DNA of 64,000 nucleotides from Microbacteriaceae bacterium (GCA_025464975.1 JAODMT010000011.1:1-64000); one strand, 5' to 3'. Positions 43,235 to 51,910 are shown, counted from the stretch's first letter. A program made the numbers and translations. The notes: generated from the sequence alone by a model not told the origin.

Positions 43235-43562
43235 CGACGGTTCGAAAAAAGGGTCGGCACGATCGCATGGCGGTCGGCCGGCCTTTTTGTTACCGATGTG
43301 GGAATGGCCGAAATAGGGCTGGCGCCGCCCGGGGTCGGCGAAGCGCGACCGCTCCCCCGTCATCCATCCCCATTGCTCATCCCGCTCAGTTATGGACGTT
43401 TCAGAACCGCCATGGCGAGCTTGCTCAACGTCATCCGCTTCCGAAACCGCAGAACCTTTCCGACGAGTCGCTCCCGAGTCGAGCGGCGGCCCGCGCCACA
43501 CTTACTGTTATGCGACGACGGTGTCGACCGAGACATCGAGCCACAACCCTCAGGAGCTGCAG
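43235..43562. other. Intergenic, 328 bp
   Basis: Contains the VOC terminator (43252-43288) and the promoter side of the next gene (CAGGAG before its ATG). No additional protein-like frame. Confidence 0.5.
43252..43288 (+). terminator. Rho-independent terminator of the VOC gene
   Basis: GGTCGGC (43252-43258) pairs with GCCGGCC (43277-43283) with one wobble, followed by TTTTTG. Confidence 0.7.
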
Positions 43563-44393
43563 ATGACCGACGTGGGAACCGAATCGACCTGGCATTTCGA
43601 GTGGGTGCGACCTCTCGCCCTGCGATCGATCGTTGGCGCACTGATCGCGGCAGCACTCATCGGTGTCGTCAGCGTCATCGTCGGTGATTTCAGCGAGCTC
43701 AGCTGGCGGGCAATAGGCACCGTCACGGTATTCGTCGGATTCGCGCTTGTCAGCTGGTACGACGCCGACGTGTCAGCGAAGCGTGCGACCTGGTTCGGCG
43801 GCGTGTCCGTGGCCGTCTCCATCTACCTTCTGCTCGTGAGCCTCGGCAAGATCTGGTTCCCAGGCGATCGCGACACCCTTCCTCTGCTCACCATCGTCGG
43901 GCTCGCGGCTGTGGCGCGGGTCGCCCTGCTCCACATTCACCTACTGCTGAACATCTACCGCAGGTTCAGCTCCGACACGATGAGGACCGTCTCGCACCTC
44001 ACCTTCTGGCTTGTGGCCGTGCTCGCCGTCATGCTGTCGTTGCCGATGCTGTTCACGAACCTCAATTACACGGAAGGCTATTGGCGGACGGTAGGCGCCG
44101 TAGCGATCCTGGACACCCTCGGCACCATTCTGGTGCCGCTCGTACACGCGCTGTTCGGCTCGAAGTCCGAGGCGCTGCCTGCACCTGTTGCGGCGCCGTC
44201 GGCGACGGAACGGCTACTGTCCGACCTTCCCGCCCCACCCGCTACCCCGGCGCGTCCGGCGGCGGCGGCATACGCACCGCTGAATCCCGCTCCGGCGCCG
44301 CTGAGGCTCGCGTGGCCTCGATATGACGACGGACGACCGCTTCCGGCTCGGCCCGACGGGTCACCGGATTTCACGGGAGTCCTCGGCTACTAA
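43563..44393 (+). CDS. Six-helix membrane protein, unknown family
   Basis: A 276-residue protein with about six membrane segments in the first 200 residues (SIVGALIAAALIGVVSVIVG, AIGTVTVFVGFALVSWY, GVSVAVSIYLLLVSLG, LLTIVGLAAVARVALLHIHLLL, LTFWLVAVLAVMLSLPMLF, VGAVAILDTLGTILVPLVHALF). A Pro/Ala-rich cytoplasmic tail ends in DDGRPLPARPDGSPDFTGVLGY. CAGGAG precedes ATG 43563. No function can be assigned. Confidence 0.7.
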   Translation: MTDVGTESTWHFEWVRPLALRSIVGALIAAALIGVVSVIVGDFSELSWRAIGTVTVFVGFALVSWYDADVSAKRATWFGGVSVAVSIYLLLVSLGKIWFPGDRDTLPLLTIVGLAAVARVALLHIHLLLNIYRRFSSDTMRTVSHLTFWLVAVLAVMLSLPMLFTNLNYTEGYWRTVGAVAILDTLGTILVPLVHALFGSKSEALPAPVAAPSATERLLSDLPAPPATPARPAAAAYAPLNPAPAPLRLAWPRYDDGRPLPARPDGSPDFTGVLGY

Positions 44394-44413
44394 GGCGCGA
44401 AAATCGCTCGTTC

Positions 44414-44779
44414 TTACGAGGTGGTGGGCAGGCTGGTCACGTAGTCGTGGGCCTCGCGTGCGGCAAGCCGCCATGCCGCCAGAGTGCCGTCTGCGTCGTC
44501 GTCGTTGAGGGGCAAGGCAATCCATTCCTTCATGGTTCGCTTGCCCATCGTGACTGCTTGGGCTGTGCCCGTTTCGAGGCTCTCCTGCGCCCGGAGCCCA
44601 GGGACCTTCACGATCAGGCGACGGTCACGACCGAGAAAAGCGAAGATCTTGCCGTTGACTCGAAGCCCCGGGCTCGCGAACATTGTGCCGAACTGAACCG
44701 CGGGTTCGCCCCGGTAGTCGGCCGCAATCTCATTCAACAGTGTGCCCGCTGGGTCACGGATGTATGCCTCTTCGAGCAT
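44414..44779 (-). CDS. TfoX/Sxy N-terminal-domain-like protein
   Basis: A 121-residue protein with the TfoX-N pattern: VQFGTMFASPGLRVNGKIFAFL, then RRLIVKVPGLRAQESLETGTA, then GKRTMKEWIALP. TfoX-like domains are widespread single-domain proteins of unknown action outside the Sxy competence regulators. CAGGAGGA precedes the ATG. Confidence 0.8.
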   Translation of the reverse strand: MLEEAYIRDPAGTLLNEIAADYRGEPAVQFGTMFASPGLRVNGKIFAFLGRDRRLIVKVPGLRAQESLETGTAQAVTMGKRTMKEWIALPLNDDDADGTLAAWRLAAREAHDYVTSLPTTS

Positions 44780-45125
44780 GGCGTCCTCCTGAGCTGCGTG
44801 GATCAGACCTCGGCTTCACGTTGTGACAGTGACACTACGGTTGCGTCGCTTCGCGTTCAAGGGCTGCAGCGGCTGCACTCGGCCGAGCGACGTCGTGGCC
44901 TGACCGTCATATCCGGAGGTTGCGAGAAGCGGATGGGCCGACCAGAGAACACCGGATGCAAGGCTCATAGCGCTCAAGGAGCTCAGAACGAGGCAGCGCA
45001 CCATCCGGGATGGGCTCGCGACGTTGGCCGAGGGGACCAAATCGGCCGTAGGCGGCGCGAACTCGCAGCCGATGTTGCCCCTTCGGGGCGGGTCGTCTAC
45101 GGACTCGACTAGGTAGTCCCGACTG
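44780..45125. other. Intergenic, 346 bp
   Basis: No convincing gene. A small hairpin GCCCC-TTC-GGGGC (45077-45089) lies just after the Sco-TlpA gene on the minus strand and may terminate it, although no U-tract follows. Confidence 0.45.
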
Positions 45126-46343
45126 TCAGCTCATACCCAAGGCAGGATCCAGGGCATCCAGCTCGTATTCGAGTTGCTCGGCGGTGAAGGCGCCCGGATG
45201 CCGCACCACCACCTTGCCGTTCGGGTCGAGAATTACGGTGTACGGCAGGCCGGTGATGGCGTACCGGCCGGCGAGGGTCCCGTTCGGGTCGGATGCCATG
45301 GGGTAGGTTGCACCCGCACGTGAGGCGAACGAGACTCCGGATTGGTTGAGGTCGGAGACATCCACCCCGATCATCGCCACACTGGCGCCGTCCTTCTTGT
45401 AGACGGCTTCGAGGGCGGGCAATTCGGAGACACACGCGGTGCAACTGCTGGCCCAAAAATTGATCACCTCGTATTCGTGAGGCGGCGGCGCGGTGCTGAT
45501 CGTTGTTGAGGTACTGCCCAGGGCGGGAAGAACTGAAGCCTGTGGGGTGCCACCGAGTTGCGTCCCGCTCGCGCGCGTCGCTGCGATCGATTGGCCGGCA
45601 ATCGGCTGCCTCTCCTGTTTTGGCAGGACCGTCTCGGCCAGTTGAGACATTGCGCTGGAGAACAGGGCTGTGTTGGCCGCTTCGGTTCCGAAGCTGCCCG
45701 CGGCGGCTTCCAGACCGTTCGTGTCGATGAAGAACAGTTGCGCCCCGTGCTGAATGGTCTTCTGTGAGGCGTCAAGCTGGATGGGGACGCCATACCGTGT
45801 GGCCAGGGCGGCCAAGGTTTTCGGCGTTCCGGTGCCGAAATACCAGTTGGAGGTATGGCCGAGGCCATGCTCGTTTGTCCACTTCTTCACGGAGGCGACC
45901 TGCGGGTAGTAGGGATTTGCGTTGATCGAGACGAAGGCAATGTGTTCGGCGGCCGCCCCCAGATCCTTATCCGCGGTCAGGACATCCTGGGCGAGGAGGG
46001 TGCAGAGGTCCACACACTGGTCGTCGTTGAAGCTGAGGACTACGGACTGTCCCCGGAACTGGTCGAGAGTGAGCCGCCTGCCGTTCTGATCGGTGAGGGT
46101 GAAGTTCGGCATGGGCGAATGCATTGCGCTGAGTGTGTCCAGCCCGAGCAGGGATGCCGCGGGTTTGCTGATTTGCGAAGACGCGTCAGTGATCTGGGAG
46201 GCCGGGGCGGATGGGGTCGGGAGCAGGACAACGATCAGCAGTGCTGCGAGAGCGGCGGCAAGCACCCCTCCGCTGGTGATCCACAGGACCCAGGGAACTG
46301 AATTCTGACGTTCGGATCGGCGCTGGCGACTGTCATTCTTCAT
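45126..46343 (-). CDS. Sco1-TlpA double thioredoxin-fold fusion
   Basis: A 405-residue protein: N-terminal anchor helix (about 17-41), then a Sco1/SenC-like domain (80-215) with the copper ligands CVDLC (Cys110, Cys114) and His199 in TIQHGAQLFFID, then a linker (215-290), then a TlpA/ResA-like thioredoxin domain (291-405) with redox motif WASSCTACVSE (Cys301-Cys304) and the cis-Pro region TGLPYTVIL. Both active sites face the extracytoplasmic side. It shares an 11-bp overlap with the upstream ccdA, so the pair forms an electron relay from the cytoplasm. A copper-delivery (cytochrome oxidase CuA) or disulfide-reducing role is expected. Confidence 0.88.
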   Translation of the reverse strand: MKNDSRQRRSERQNSVPWVLWITSGGVLAAALAALLIVVLLPTPSAPASQITDASSQISKPAASLLGLDTLSAMHSPMPNFTLTDQNGRRLTLDQFRGQSVVLSFNDDQCVDLCTLLAQDVLTADKDLGAAAEHIAFVSINANPYYPQVASVKKWTNEHGLGHTSNWYFGTGTPKTLAALATRYGVPIQLDASQKTIQHGAQLFFIDTNGLEAAAGSFGTEAANTALFSSAMSQLAETVLPKQERQPIAGQSIAATRASGTQLGGTPQASVLPALGSTSTTISTAPPPHEYEVINFWASSCTACVSELPALEAVYKKDGASVAMIGVDVSDLNQSGVSFASRAGATYPMASDPNGTLAGRYAITGLPYTVILDPNGKVVVRHPGAFTAEQLEYELDALDPALGMS

Positions 46344-47217
46344 TGGCTACCTTCGTTGTTTCATCGTGGGTTTCTTCTTCGTACACGGCCTCGCGCCTGA
46401 TCGACCATCCGACCAGCACGGTCGCGGCGACGACCACCGTCCCGAGAACGCAGCCGACAGCGAGGGACGAACTCGCCATCCAGCCGCTGATCGCGGTCTG
46501 CATCGAGCCGATCAGCCCGGCCAGCGGAGAAGCTGAAAGCGGGTGGGTCATGTCACCGATCCAGTAGAGGATCAGGTAGCACCCCACCAGGACCTCCAGC
46601 GCATTCGCCAGGGCTGGAACCCATCGGCTCGCCCGACGGAGATGACGAGTCGCCTCGGCACTGGCATGAATCGTGAGCAGGGCAACCGCGGTGCAGAAGA
46701 CCCCCATGCCCAGGGCGTACGCCAGAAACGTGAACATCCCGTTGGCGAAACCCAACCGGGTGAAGGTGCTCGCGACTCCGGCGAGAAATAGGGGAAGCGC
46801 GCAGGTCAGAGACCCGATGGCATAGGCGACGCCGAAGCCGGTCATCGCTACCGCGCCATGCCCGCGGCGAAAGTGTGTAACGGGAAGAGTCGGCCTGAAC
46901 TGCTTACCAAACAGCCCTGCGATTCCCAGGACCGCAAGCGATGCTCCGACCAGGATCATGATCCACGGTGCCACGGTGACGATCAACGCTGCGCCCGCCG
47001 CAGCCAGAAACCCAACAGCCCCGAATACGGCGATGAAGCCGACGGTTAGGCAGCCGCCCGTCACCAGCGCCACCGTCGTGCGCTCAGCCCAGCCGAGCCG
47101 ACGGTCGCGCCTGGCAAACAGGGCGAGGTATCCGGGGAGAAGCGGAAATCCGCACGGGTTGACGGCCGCGATCAGACCGAGCGTGAAGGCGTAGCCGATC
47201 GACGCGGCCGCGCTCAC
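46333..47217 (-). CDS. ccdA: CcdA/DsbD-type thiol:disulfide membrane transporter
   Basis: A 294-residue protein with seven to eight helices and the two CcdA motifs NPCGFPLLPGY (about residue 20) and GSLTCALPLF (about 135), whose cysteines carry electrons across the membrane. An eighth helix and a charged Glu-rich tail follow. It receives electrons from thioredoxin and should hand them to the Sco-TlpA fusion encoded next, with which it overlaps. Start GTG 47217 overlaps the stop of a small upstream ORF (GTGA). Confidence 0.9.
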   Translation of the reverse strand: MSAAASIGYAFTLGLIAAVNPCGFPLLPGYLALFARRDRRLGWAERTTVALVTGGCLTVGFIAVFGAVGFLAAAGAALIVTVAPWIMILVGASLAVLGIAGLFGKQFRPTLPVTHFRRGHGAVAMTGFGVAYAIGSLTCALPLFLAGVASTFTRLGFANGMFTFLAYALGMGVFCTAVALLTIHASAEATRHLRRASRWVPALANALEVLVGCYLILYWIGDMTHPLSASPLAGLIGSMQTAISGWMASSSLAVGCVLGTVVVAATVLVGWSIRREAVYEEETHDETTKVANEE

Positions 47218-47354
47218 CTCGCGCTCCCGGCGGCCTGCCCAGCCAAGGCAGAGAGATCGACCAAGGTCGGCAACTCGCTGAATTCCCTCATGCGCGAGCC
47301 AGGCAGGCGCACGAGGGTTGGAGCTTTAGTTGGCACCAACGTATTTTCGGACAT
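47214..47354 (-). CDS. Small 46-residue ORF coupled to ccdA
   Basis: From ATG 47354 (GGCAGGA upstream) it encodes MSENTLVPTKAPTLVRLPGS...LALAGQAAG and stops in TGA overlapping the ccdA GTG. The start signal and exact coupling favour a real leader peptide or small subunit, though its sequence matches no known family. Confidence 0.45.
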   Translation of the reverse strand: MSENTLVPTKAPTLVRLPGSRMREFSELPTLVDLSALAGQAAGSAR

Positions 47355-47460
47355 GGTTCCTGCCCGTCCGCTGACCGGCCGCGACCGCGCTGGCGTCGCA
47401 ACAACCGGTCCGTCTCGTCCCGCTGGTCCGTCTGTGCCTCGGCGCCCTAGGAGCAGAACG

Positions 47461-48546
47461 TCAGCGGTACGCCCAGGCGCTGTAGAAGATGGCTATCGCA
47501 GCGCCGGCGAGGAGACCCGCGACGATCCAGAACCGGACCACTATTGTCACCTCGGAGCCTCCCACGATCCGCATCACCCGACGCGTCGAGTCGGCGGCTG
47601 GCAACGGCATTTGCCCCGACCGTATTCTGGCGCTCCGGGGCGGGAGTGCCACTCGCGCGAAGACAGCGAACGCGCCTCCGAGACCGACGAGGAGCAACTC
47701 GGTGTGGGTCATGACGGCAAGCGCCGCCAACGACCCGCCGAGGAGCAATGCGCCGCTTTCACCAAGTCGGATTTGTGCCGGGTGAGTGTTCCACCAAATG
47801 AAAGCGGTGAGAGCGGCAAGGAGAATTACCGTCATCTCCGTGAGGATTTCGGGGTCCCGTGTCGGGTAGCAGCGAGAGAGGCCCAGCGGCGTCAAATTCA
47901 GATTGAGACACGACTGGGCGTATTGCCAGCCCGTAACAAACAGATAGGCGACCAAGGCCGTCGAAACCGCTCCTGCCGCAAGCCCGTCGTAGCTCTTGAC
48001 GATGCTTACCGCGTACCCTCCCCCGACGACTATCGACGAAATCCAGATGGATGCGGCTAGCAACCCAATTGCGCCGAGTGACAGGAAGTCGAATCGAAGA
48101 TTTCCCAGGAAAGAAATATGGCCGGAGGCAGGCGTCCAACCCCTCGCGTTGGGGAAATTGAGCGCTCCGATCGCAAATGCCAACCCAACCACACACTGGC
48201 CACCGAACTTGACCAGCCGCCGCGTTCGCGGGCTCCCCTTCTTTCGACCATCGAGAAGGTCGACCCCGAACCCGATGAGAGTTAATCCGGCAAGGAGTGC
48301 CATAAACAGGAGTCCGCTCGGCGCAATCGTCTTACCGGACGCGAGGAGCACGGCGACGTAACCGAGAAGCACCGCCAGGAACAGCAGGACTCCGCCGGAC
48401 GAAAGGACGACATTCGCGACGCGCTCTATGAGCGAGCGGTTGGGCTGGGCGCGGGAGGTCGAGCGCTTCCCCATTCGTAGCGTCGCAAAGATCAGGGCAA
48501 AGGCCGCCGCGAACGACACCGCGCTTCCCCAAATTACGTTGTTCAT
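47461..48546 (-). CDS. Degenerate MraY/WecA-like membrane protein
   Basis: A 361-residue, ten-helix protein matching MraY in order. GFGVDLLDGRKK stands where MraY has GFLDDY.K; IVKSYDGLAAG for NLTDGLDGLA; WWNTHPAQIRLGESGALLLGG for WFNAHPA.VFMGDTGSLALGG; AVMTHTELLLVGLGG; and VVRFWIVAGLL near the end. Catalytic residues are altered (DD to VD, the first Asp of NLTDG lost to Lys, MGD to LGE) and the HHH motif is gone (STRRV instead). So it is a non-catalytic or altered paralogue of the phospho-MurNAc-pentapeptide transferase family. Not in a division or wall cluster. Role unknown. Confidence 0.75.
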   Translation of the reverse strand: MNNVIWGSAVSFAAAFALIFATLRMGKRSTSRAQPNRSLIERVANVVLSSGGVLLFLAVLLGYVAVLLASGKTIAPSGLLFMALLAGLTLIGFGVDLLDGRKKGSPRTRRLVKFGGQCVVGLAFAIGALNFPNARGWTPASGHISFLGNLRFDFLSLGAIGLLAASIWISSIVVGGGYAVSIVKSYDGLAAGAVSTALVAYLFVTGWQYAQSCLNLNLTPLGLSRCYPTRDPEILTEMTVILLAALTAFIWWNTHPAQIRLGESGALLLGGSLAALAVMTHTELLLVGLGGAFAVFARVALPPRSARIRSGQMPLPAADSTRRVMRIVGGSEVTIVVRFWIVAGLLAGAAIAIFYSAWAYR

Positions 48547-48941
48547 CTACTCGCAATCCTGGTCTGAAACCCCGACAGCAACCGGGACTCGCGCCGCCTC
48601 TAAGAGGTCGCGAAACCGACGCTGCACATGGAATTCTCTCATTCATGGTTTCGCTCCCCGCGCACCGCCCAGCCGATTCCGCGTCATATCGACCGTTGAC
48701 CGGCAGCATTTGTGGCGTGACAGGTCTCGTTCTTCCGACCGTGAAATGGATCATTCCCCAGACGGAAGCTGAGGCAGTGAGAAAAAGGGCCATCGCCCAG
48801 ACGCTCACCAGGATGCGGTTCGGAACAGTTGTTTCCGGGATGCGACTGGACGGGAGAGAGTCTATGTAGCGGATGACGTCGCCTCGAGGCGCGTCGGTGC
48901 CAAGTAGTCCGCGATCTCCGCCGCCAACTCCCAGTCGGCGG
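48547..48941. other. Intergenic, 395 bp, holding a probable pseudogene
   Basis: No intact gene. Minus-strand frames show protein-like pieces described as the pseudogene at about 48640-48960. The remainder is featureless. Confidence 0.45.
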
Positions 48942-48960
48942 TCAGCGCACCTTGCGCGCT
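48640..48960 (-). pseudogene. Possible frameshifted small membrane protein gene
   Basis: Minus strand: one frame reads ADWELAAEIADYLAPTRLEA directly after the upstream gene's stop and ends at a TAG. The next frame carries VPNRILVSVWAMALFLTASA then SVWGMIHFTVG, a membrane helix with flanks. Together they look like one ~100-residue protein split by a frameshift. Confidence 0.35.
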
Positions 48961-49442
48961 GAGACCTCTCTGAAGTAGTCGTTGGCCGGTTTCAAGAAGA
49001 TCAGCACGGTCGCGATGATGGCGAGGACCGCGCGTACGGCACCAAGACCGTAAGCGCCGAGGATGCCGAAGACAGAGAGGACGGTGATGATGAGCAGGAC
49101 GATGCGGGCCCAGTTCGCGCCGCGGCGCATGAAATAGGCGAACAGCACGTAGGCGCCGATGTACAGGATGCCGACGATGACTGTGATGGCGATCCCCACT
49201 GCGACAGAGGCGTTGATAGCACTGTCGGAAAGCTGGAGCCCCTGGGCCTGCATCTGACGCTGAATCTCGGCTCTCGATGAACCGATCGTGACCAGGCCCA
49301 CGATCAGCGATACCAGACTGATCGCGGCGGTCGCGATGTACAACCAGAACGCCGTGGTCACCTGTTGCGGGGCGGCGGGAGCAGCGTTCACCGAGGTTGA
49401 CGCATCGTTAGCTGGATGCTCGGGCGGGTTGTACTCACTCAT
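48942..49442 (-). CDS. Four-helix membrane protein
   Basis: A 166-residue protein: acidic Pro/Ala-rich N-terminus, then four membrane segments (FWLYIATAAISLVSLIVGLV, VAVGIAITVIVGILYIGAYVLF, IVLLIITVLSVFGILGAY, AVRAVLAIIATVLIFLKP). It resembles small DUF-type membrane proteins (possibly DUF4870-like) but no certain family. AAAGGAGA precedes the ATG. Function unknown. Confidence 0.72.
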   Translation of the reverse strand: MSEYNPPEHPANDASTSVNAAPAAPQQVTTAFWLYIATAAISLVSLIVGLVTIGSSRAEIQRQMQAQGLQLSDSAINASVAVGIAITVIVGILYIGAYVLFAYFMRRGANWARIVLLIITVLSVFGILGAYGLGAVRAVLAIIATVLIFLKPANDYFREVSARKVR

Positions 49443-49694
49443 GGAGATCTCCTTTGATGGCCGTCGAACTGCGCGCGGCTAAACGTATCGCCACAGCGAT
49501 CTTTTGAGCAACCGTTAGTTTTGGCCTCGAGCCACGGCACAGCTCATCATTCGGGGCCACCCTCTGGCCATATGGCACCAAGGCGGAGCTCGGCACTAGC
49601 GTTGTCTAGGACCGTGAGAATTCTCGAAGGTTGCTCACGCGCACCACCGCCCATCCGTAAAATAGACGCGTTTGTGAGTCTTAAGGAGAGCCGC

Positions 49695-50129
49695 GTGAAG
49701 GCGTTGTGGGCGATGGTGCAGGGGGACCCGGTGTTCATGCGCCGGGTAAACGGTTGGCTTGCGGTGTTCTGGGTCGCGATGATTCCGTTCTCCCTTGCGA
49801 TGGGCTGGCTCTCCAGCGTGTATTACGTATCGGCCCTTTCCCTGTGGGCGCTCGTTTCTGGACACTGGTCCGCTTGGCAGGCGGCACGGGTTGAGGTAGC
49901 TCAGCAAGAGGATGCGAAGAAGAAGCTCGAGGAGGACGTGCCGGGCCAAGTGGTTGACGCGATGCTCGCAAGAACCACGGTCGAAGAAAACGCCCGCTCC
50001 GGGAACGACAAGGCGTACTTCCTGGAACAACTGACAAGCCTGAAAGGTGTCGGGCTTCTCACCGATGAAGAATTTGAAACGAAGCGGGATCAGCTGAACG
50101 AAGCCAGTTCAGCACCTAGCGTCTCCTAG
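49695..50129 (+). CDS. SHOCT-domain membrane protein
   Basis: A 144-residue protein. Two membrane segments (WLAVFWVAMIPFSLAMGWL, VYYVSALSLWALVSGHW) are followed by a charged coiled segment and a C-terminal SHOCT domain (FLEQLTSLKGVGLLTDEEFETKRDQL). GTG 49695 is used: GGAGAG sits five bases upstream; GTG 49674 and longer starts have worse signals. It converges on arsR with a 4-bp stop overlap. SHOCT proteins often act in oligomerisation; the function here is unknown. Confidence 0.75.
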   Translation: MKALWAMVQGDPVFMRRVNGWLAVFWVAMIPFSLAMGWLSSVYYVSALSLWALVSGHWSAWQAARVEVAQQEDAKKKLEEDVPGQVVDAMLARTTVEENARSGNDKAYFLEQLTSLKGVGLLTDEEFETKRDQLNEASSAPSVS

Positions 50130-50500
50130 CTGGGTCGCAGATCTGAGTTTTCCGCGGGGAGTAACGCCTTGGCGCTCGATTCAAGAGCAGCGGGAACCAC
50201 GCGGTAGTAGGCCCATTTGCCGCGCTGCTCCCGCACGGCAAGGCCCGCTTCGACCAGCTTGCCCATGTGGTGGGAGACGGTGGGTTGAGACAGGCCGACC
50301 GGTGCGGTGAGGTCGCAGATGCAGGCCTCTCCTCCTTCGCTCGCGGCGATGAGGGACAGCAGGCGAACCCGGGTGGGGTCGCCGAGGGCTTTGAAGACGT
50401 GGGCAATTTGTTCGGCCTGCTCCGGATCGAGCACACCACCTGTCACGGTCGCGCAGCATCGGGTCGCGTCTTGGTTCAGGAGTGCTTGGGCGATCGGCAT
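50126..50500 (-). CDS. arsR: ArsR-family metalloregulator (arsenic type)
   Basis: A 124-residue ArsR repressor. The winged-HTH QIAHVFKALGDPTRVRLLSLIA...GLSQPTVSHHMGKLVEAG is typical. It carries both a vicinal cysteine pair near the N-terminus (TRCCA, Cys15-16) and the alpha3-type site CIC (Cys60/62 in ACICDL), the classical As(III) ligands. ATG 50500 is used. It is divergent from arsO across a promoter with twin palindromes, which it probably occupies until arsenite displaces it. Confidence 0.92.
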   Translation of the reverse strand: MPIAQALLNQDATRCCATVTGGVLDPEQAEQIAHVFKALGDPTRVRLLSLIAASEGGEACICDLTAPVGLSQPTVSHHMGKLVEAGLAVREQRGKWAYYRVVPAALESSAKALLPAENSDLRPS

Positions 50501-50520
50501 GAGTCCATTCTGCCCGTCAT

Positions 50521-50561
50521 ATTGACATTTGTCGATGTATCGATGATTCTCAATGTATCGA
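50521..50561 (+). promoter_or_regulatory. arsO promoter with tandem ArsR operators
   Basis: TTGACA (50522-50527), 17-bp spacer, GATTCT (50545-50550) drive arsO. Two 12-mers overlap it: TCGATGTATCGA (50532-50543, an inverted repeat) and TCAATGTATCGA (50550-50561), 18 bp apart. The divergent ArsR is the expected binder. Confidence 0.65.
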
Positions 50562-50586
50562 AAATGGTCGATTTGAGGAGCCAATC

Positions 50587-51903
50587 GTGAGTGACCTACC
50601 CGTAGTCGTCATCGGAGCGGGCCCGCAGGGCCTTGCCGCGGCCGCACACCTCCTCGAGCGCGGGATCGAGCCGCTCGTCGTGGAGACGGGCGACGGGCCG
50701 GCAGCGGCCGTGACCGAGTGGGGACACGTGCGACTATTCTCGGAATGGCCCGAGCTGGTGGATTCCGCGGGGGCACGTCTTCTCGAATCGACCGGTTGGA
50801 CCGCTCCGACGGAGGGTTTTCCCACGGGGAGCCAGTGGGTGTCGTCCTATCTCGCGCCGCTCGCCGCCGCCCTGGGCGAGCACGTGCGCTACGGCGTACG
50901 TGTGACCGGTGTTGGTCGACGCGGCCGCGACCGTCTCGTCGACGCCGGGCGCGGCGAACAGCCATTCACCGTGCACGTCACGGACGCTTCTGGCGCGGAG
51001 TCGCGCATCGACGCTCGAGCCGTGATCGACGCATCCGGAACGTGGGCACAGCCCAACCCCGCCGGGGCTGACGGCCTCCCCGCACTCGGCGAGTGCGCGG
51101 CATCCGCCTTCGTCTCCTACCGGATCCCGAACTTCGCTGACGCAGAACAGTTCGCGGGCGAGCACACCGTGGTCATCGGTAGCGGACATTCCGCGGCCAC
51201 CGCGATCATCGAGCTCTCCCGGGTGGCGAAGCGGCATTCGGGCACGCGAATCACCTGGGTGCTTCGCCGAGGGGCGGTCGGGAACGCTTTCGGCGGAGGC
51301 GAGGCAGACCAGCTTCCTGCCCGCGGCGCGCTCGGTACCCGCGCCCAGCGGTCGGTTCAGGCGGGCATCGTCGACGTGGTGACCGGGTTCCGGGTGGAGC
51401 AGATCGAGACCACGACTAGCGGGGCGGTGCTGGTCGCCGAGGATGGTCGGGCACTTGCTGCCGCGAATCGCGTTGTGGTGCTCACCGGATTTCGGCCCGA
51501 TCTGTCGTTCCTCTCCGAGATGCGCCTCGAACTGGATGTCGCCCTCCAGGCCCCGGTTCGCATCGCGGCCGAGGTCGACCCCAACTTCCACAGCTGCGGA
51601 TCCGTCCAGGCGACCGGGGCAAAAGACCTTGCCCAACCGGAACAGGACTTCTACCTGATCGGGGCGAAGTCCTACGGCCGGGCACCCACATTCCTGGCGA
51701 TGACCGGGTATGAACAGGTGCGAAGCGTGGTCGCGGAGCTCGCCGGAGACCACGAAGCCGCCGCCCGCGTCGAGCTGGTGCTGCCGGACACGGGTGTGTG
51801 CGGCGGAGCCGGTCTGTTCGATGAGCCGACCGGCTCCGCAAACGGGTCGTGCTGCGCGCCGGCCAAGACACTCATTCAGATTGGCCTTTCACGTCAGCCA
51901 TAA
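50587..51903 (+). CDS. arsO: ArsO-type flavoprotein monooxygenase
   Basis: A 438-residue FAD/NAD(P)H two-Rossmann protein: VVVIGAGPQGLAAAAHLL at the N-terminus, the FMO-like EWGHVRLFSEWPELVD motif, the second GxGxxG-type fold HTVVIGSGHSAATAIIEL and a closing FYLIGAKSYGRAP. The C-terminal tail has cysteines (VCGGAGLF...GSCCAP), which could bind arsenic. ArsO genes accompany arsR and arsC in several bacterial ars operons, where the exact substrate is still debated. Directly downstream of the ArsR-controlled promoter. Confidence 0.85.
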   Translation: MSDLPVVVIGAGPQGLAAAAHLLERGIEPLVVETGDGPAAAVTEWGHVRLFSEWPELVDSAGARLLESTGWTAPTEGFPTGSQWVSSYLAPLAAALGEHVRYGVRVTGVGRRGRDRLVDAGRGEQPFTVHVTDASGAESRIDARAVIDASGTWAQPNPAGADGLPALGECAASAFVSYRIPNFADAEQFAGEHTVVIGSGHSAATAIIELSRVAKRHSGTRITWVLRRGAVGNAFGGGEADQLPARGALGTRAQRSVQAGIVDVVTGFRVEQIETTTSGAVLVAEDGRALAAANRVVVLTGFRPDLSFLSEMRLELDVALQAPVRIAAEVDPNFHSCGSVQATGAKDLAQPEQDFYLIGAKSYGRAPTFLAMTGYEQVRSVVAELAGDHEAAARVELVLPDTGVCGGAGLFDEPTGSANGSCCAPAKTLIQIGLSRQP

Positions 51904-51910
51904 TCGTGCG

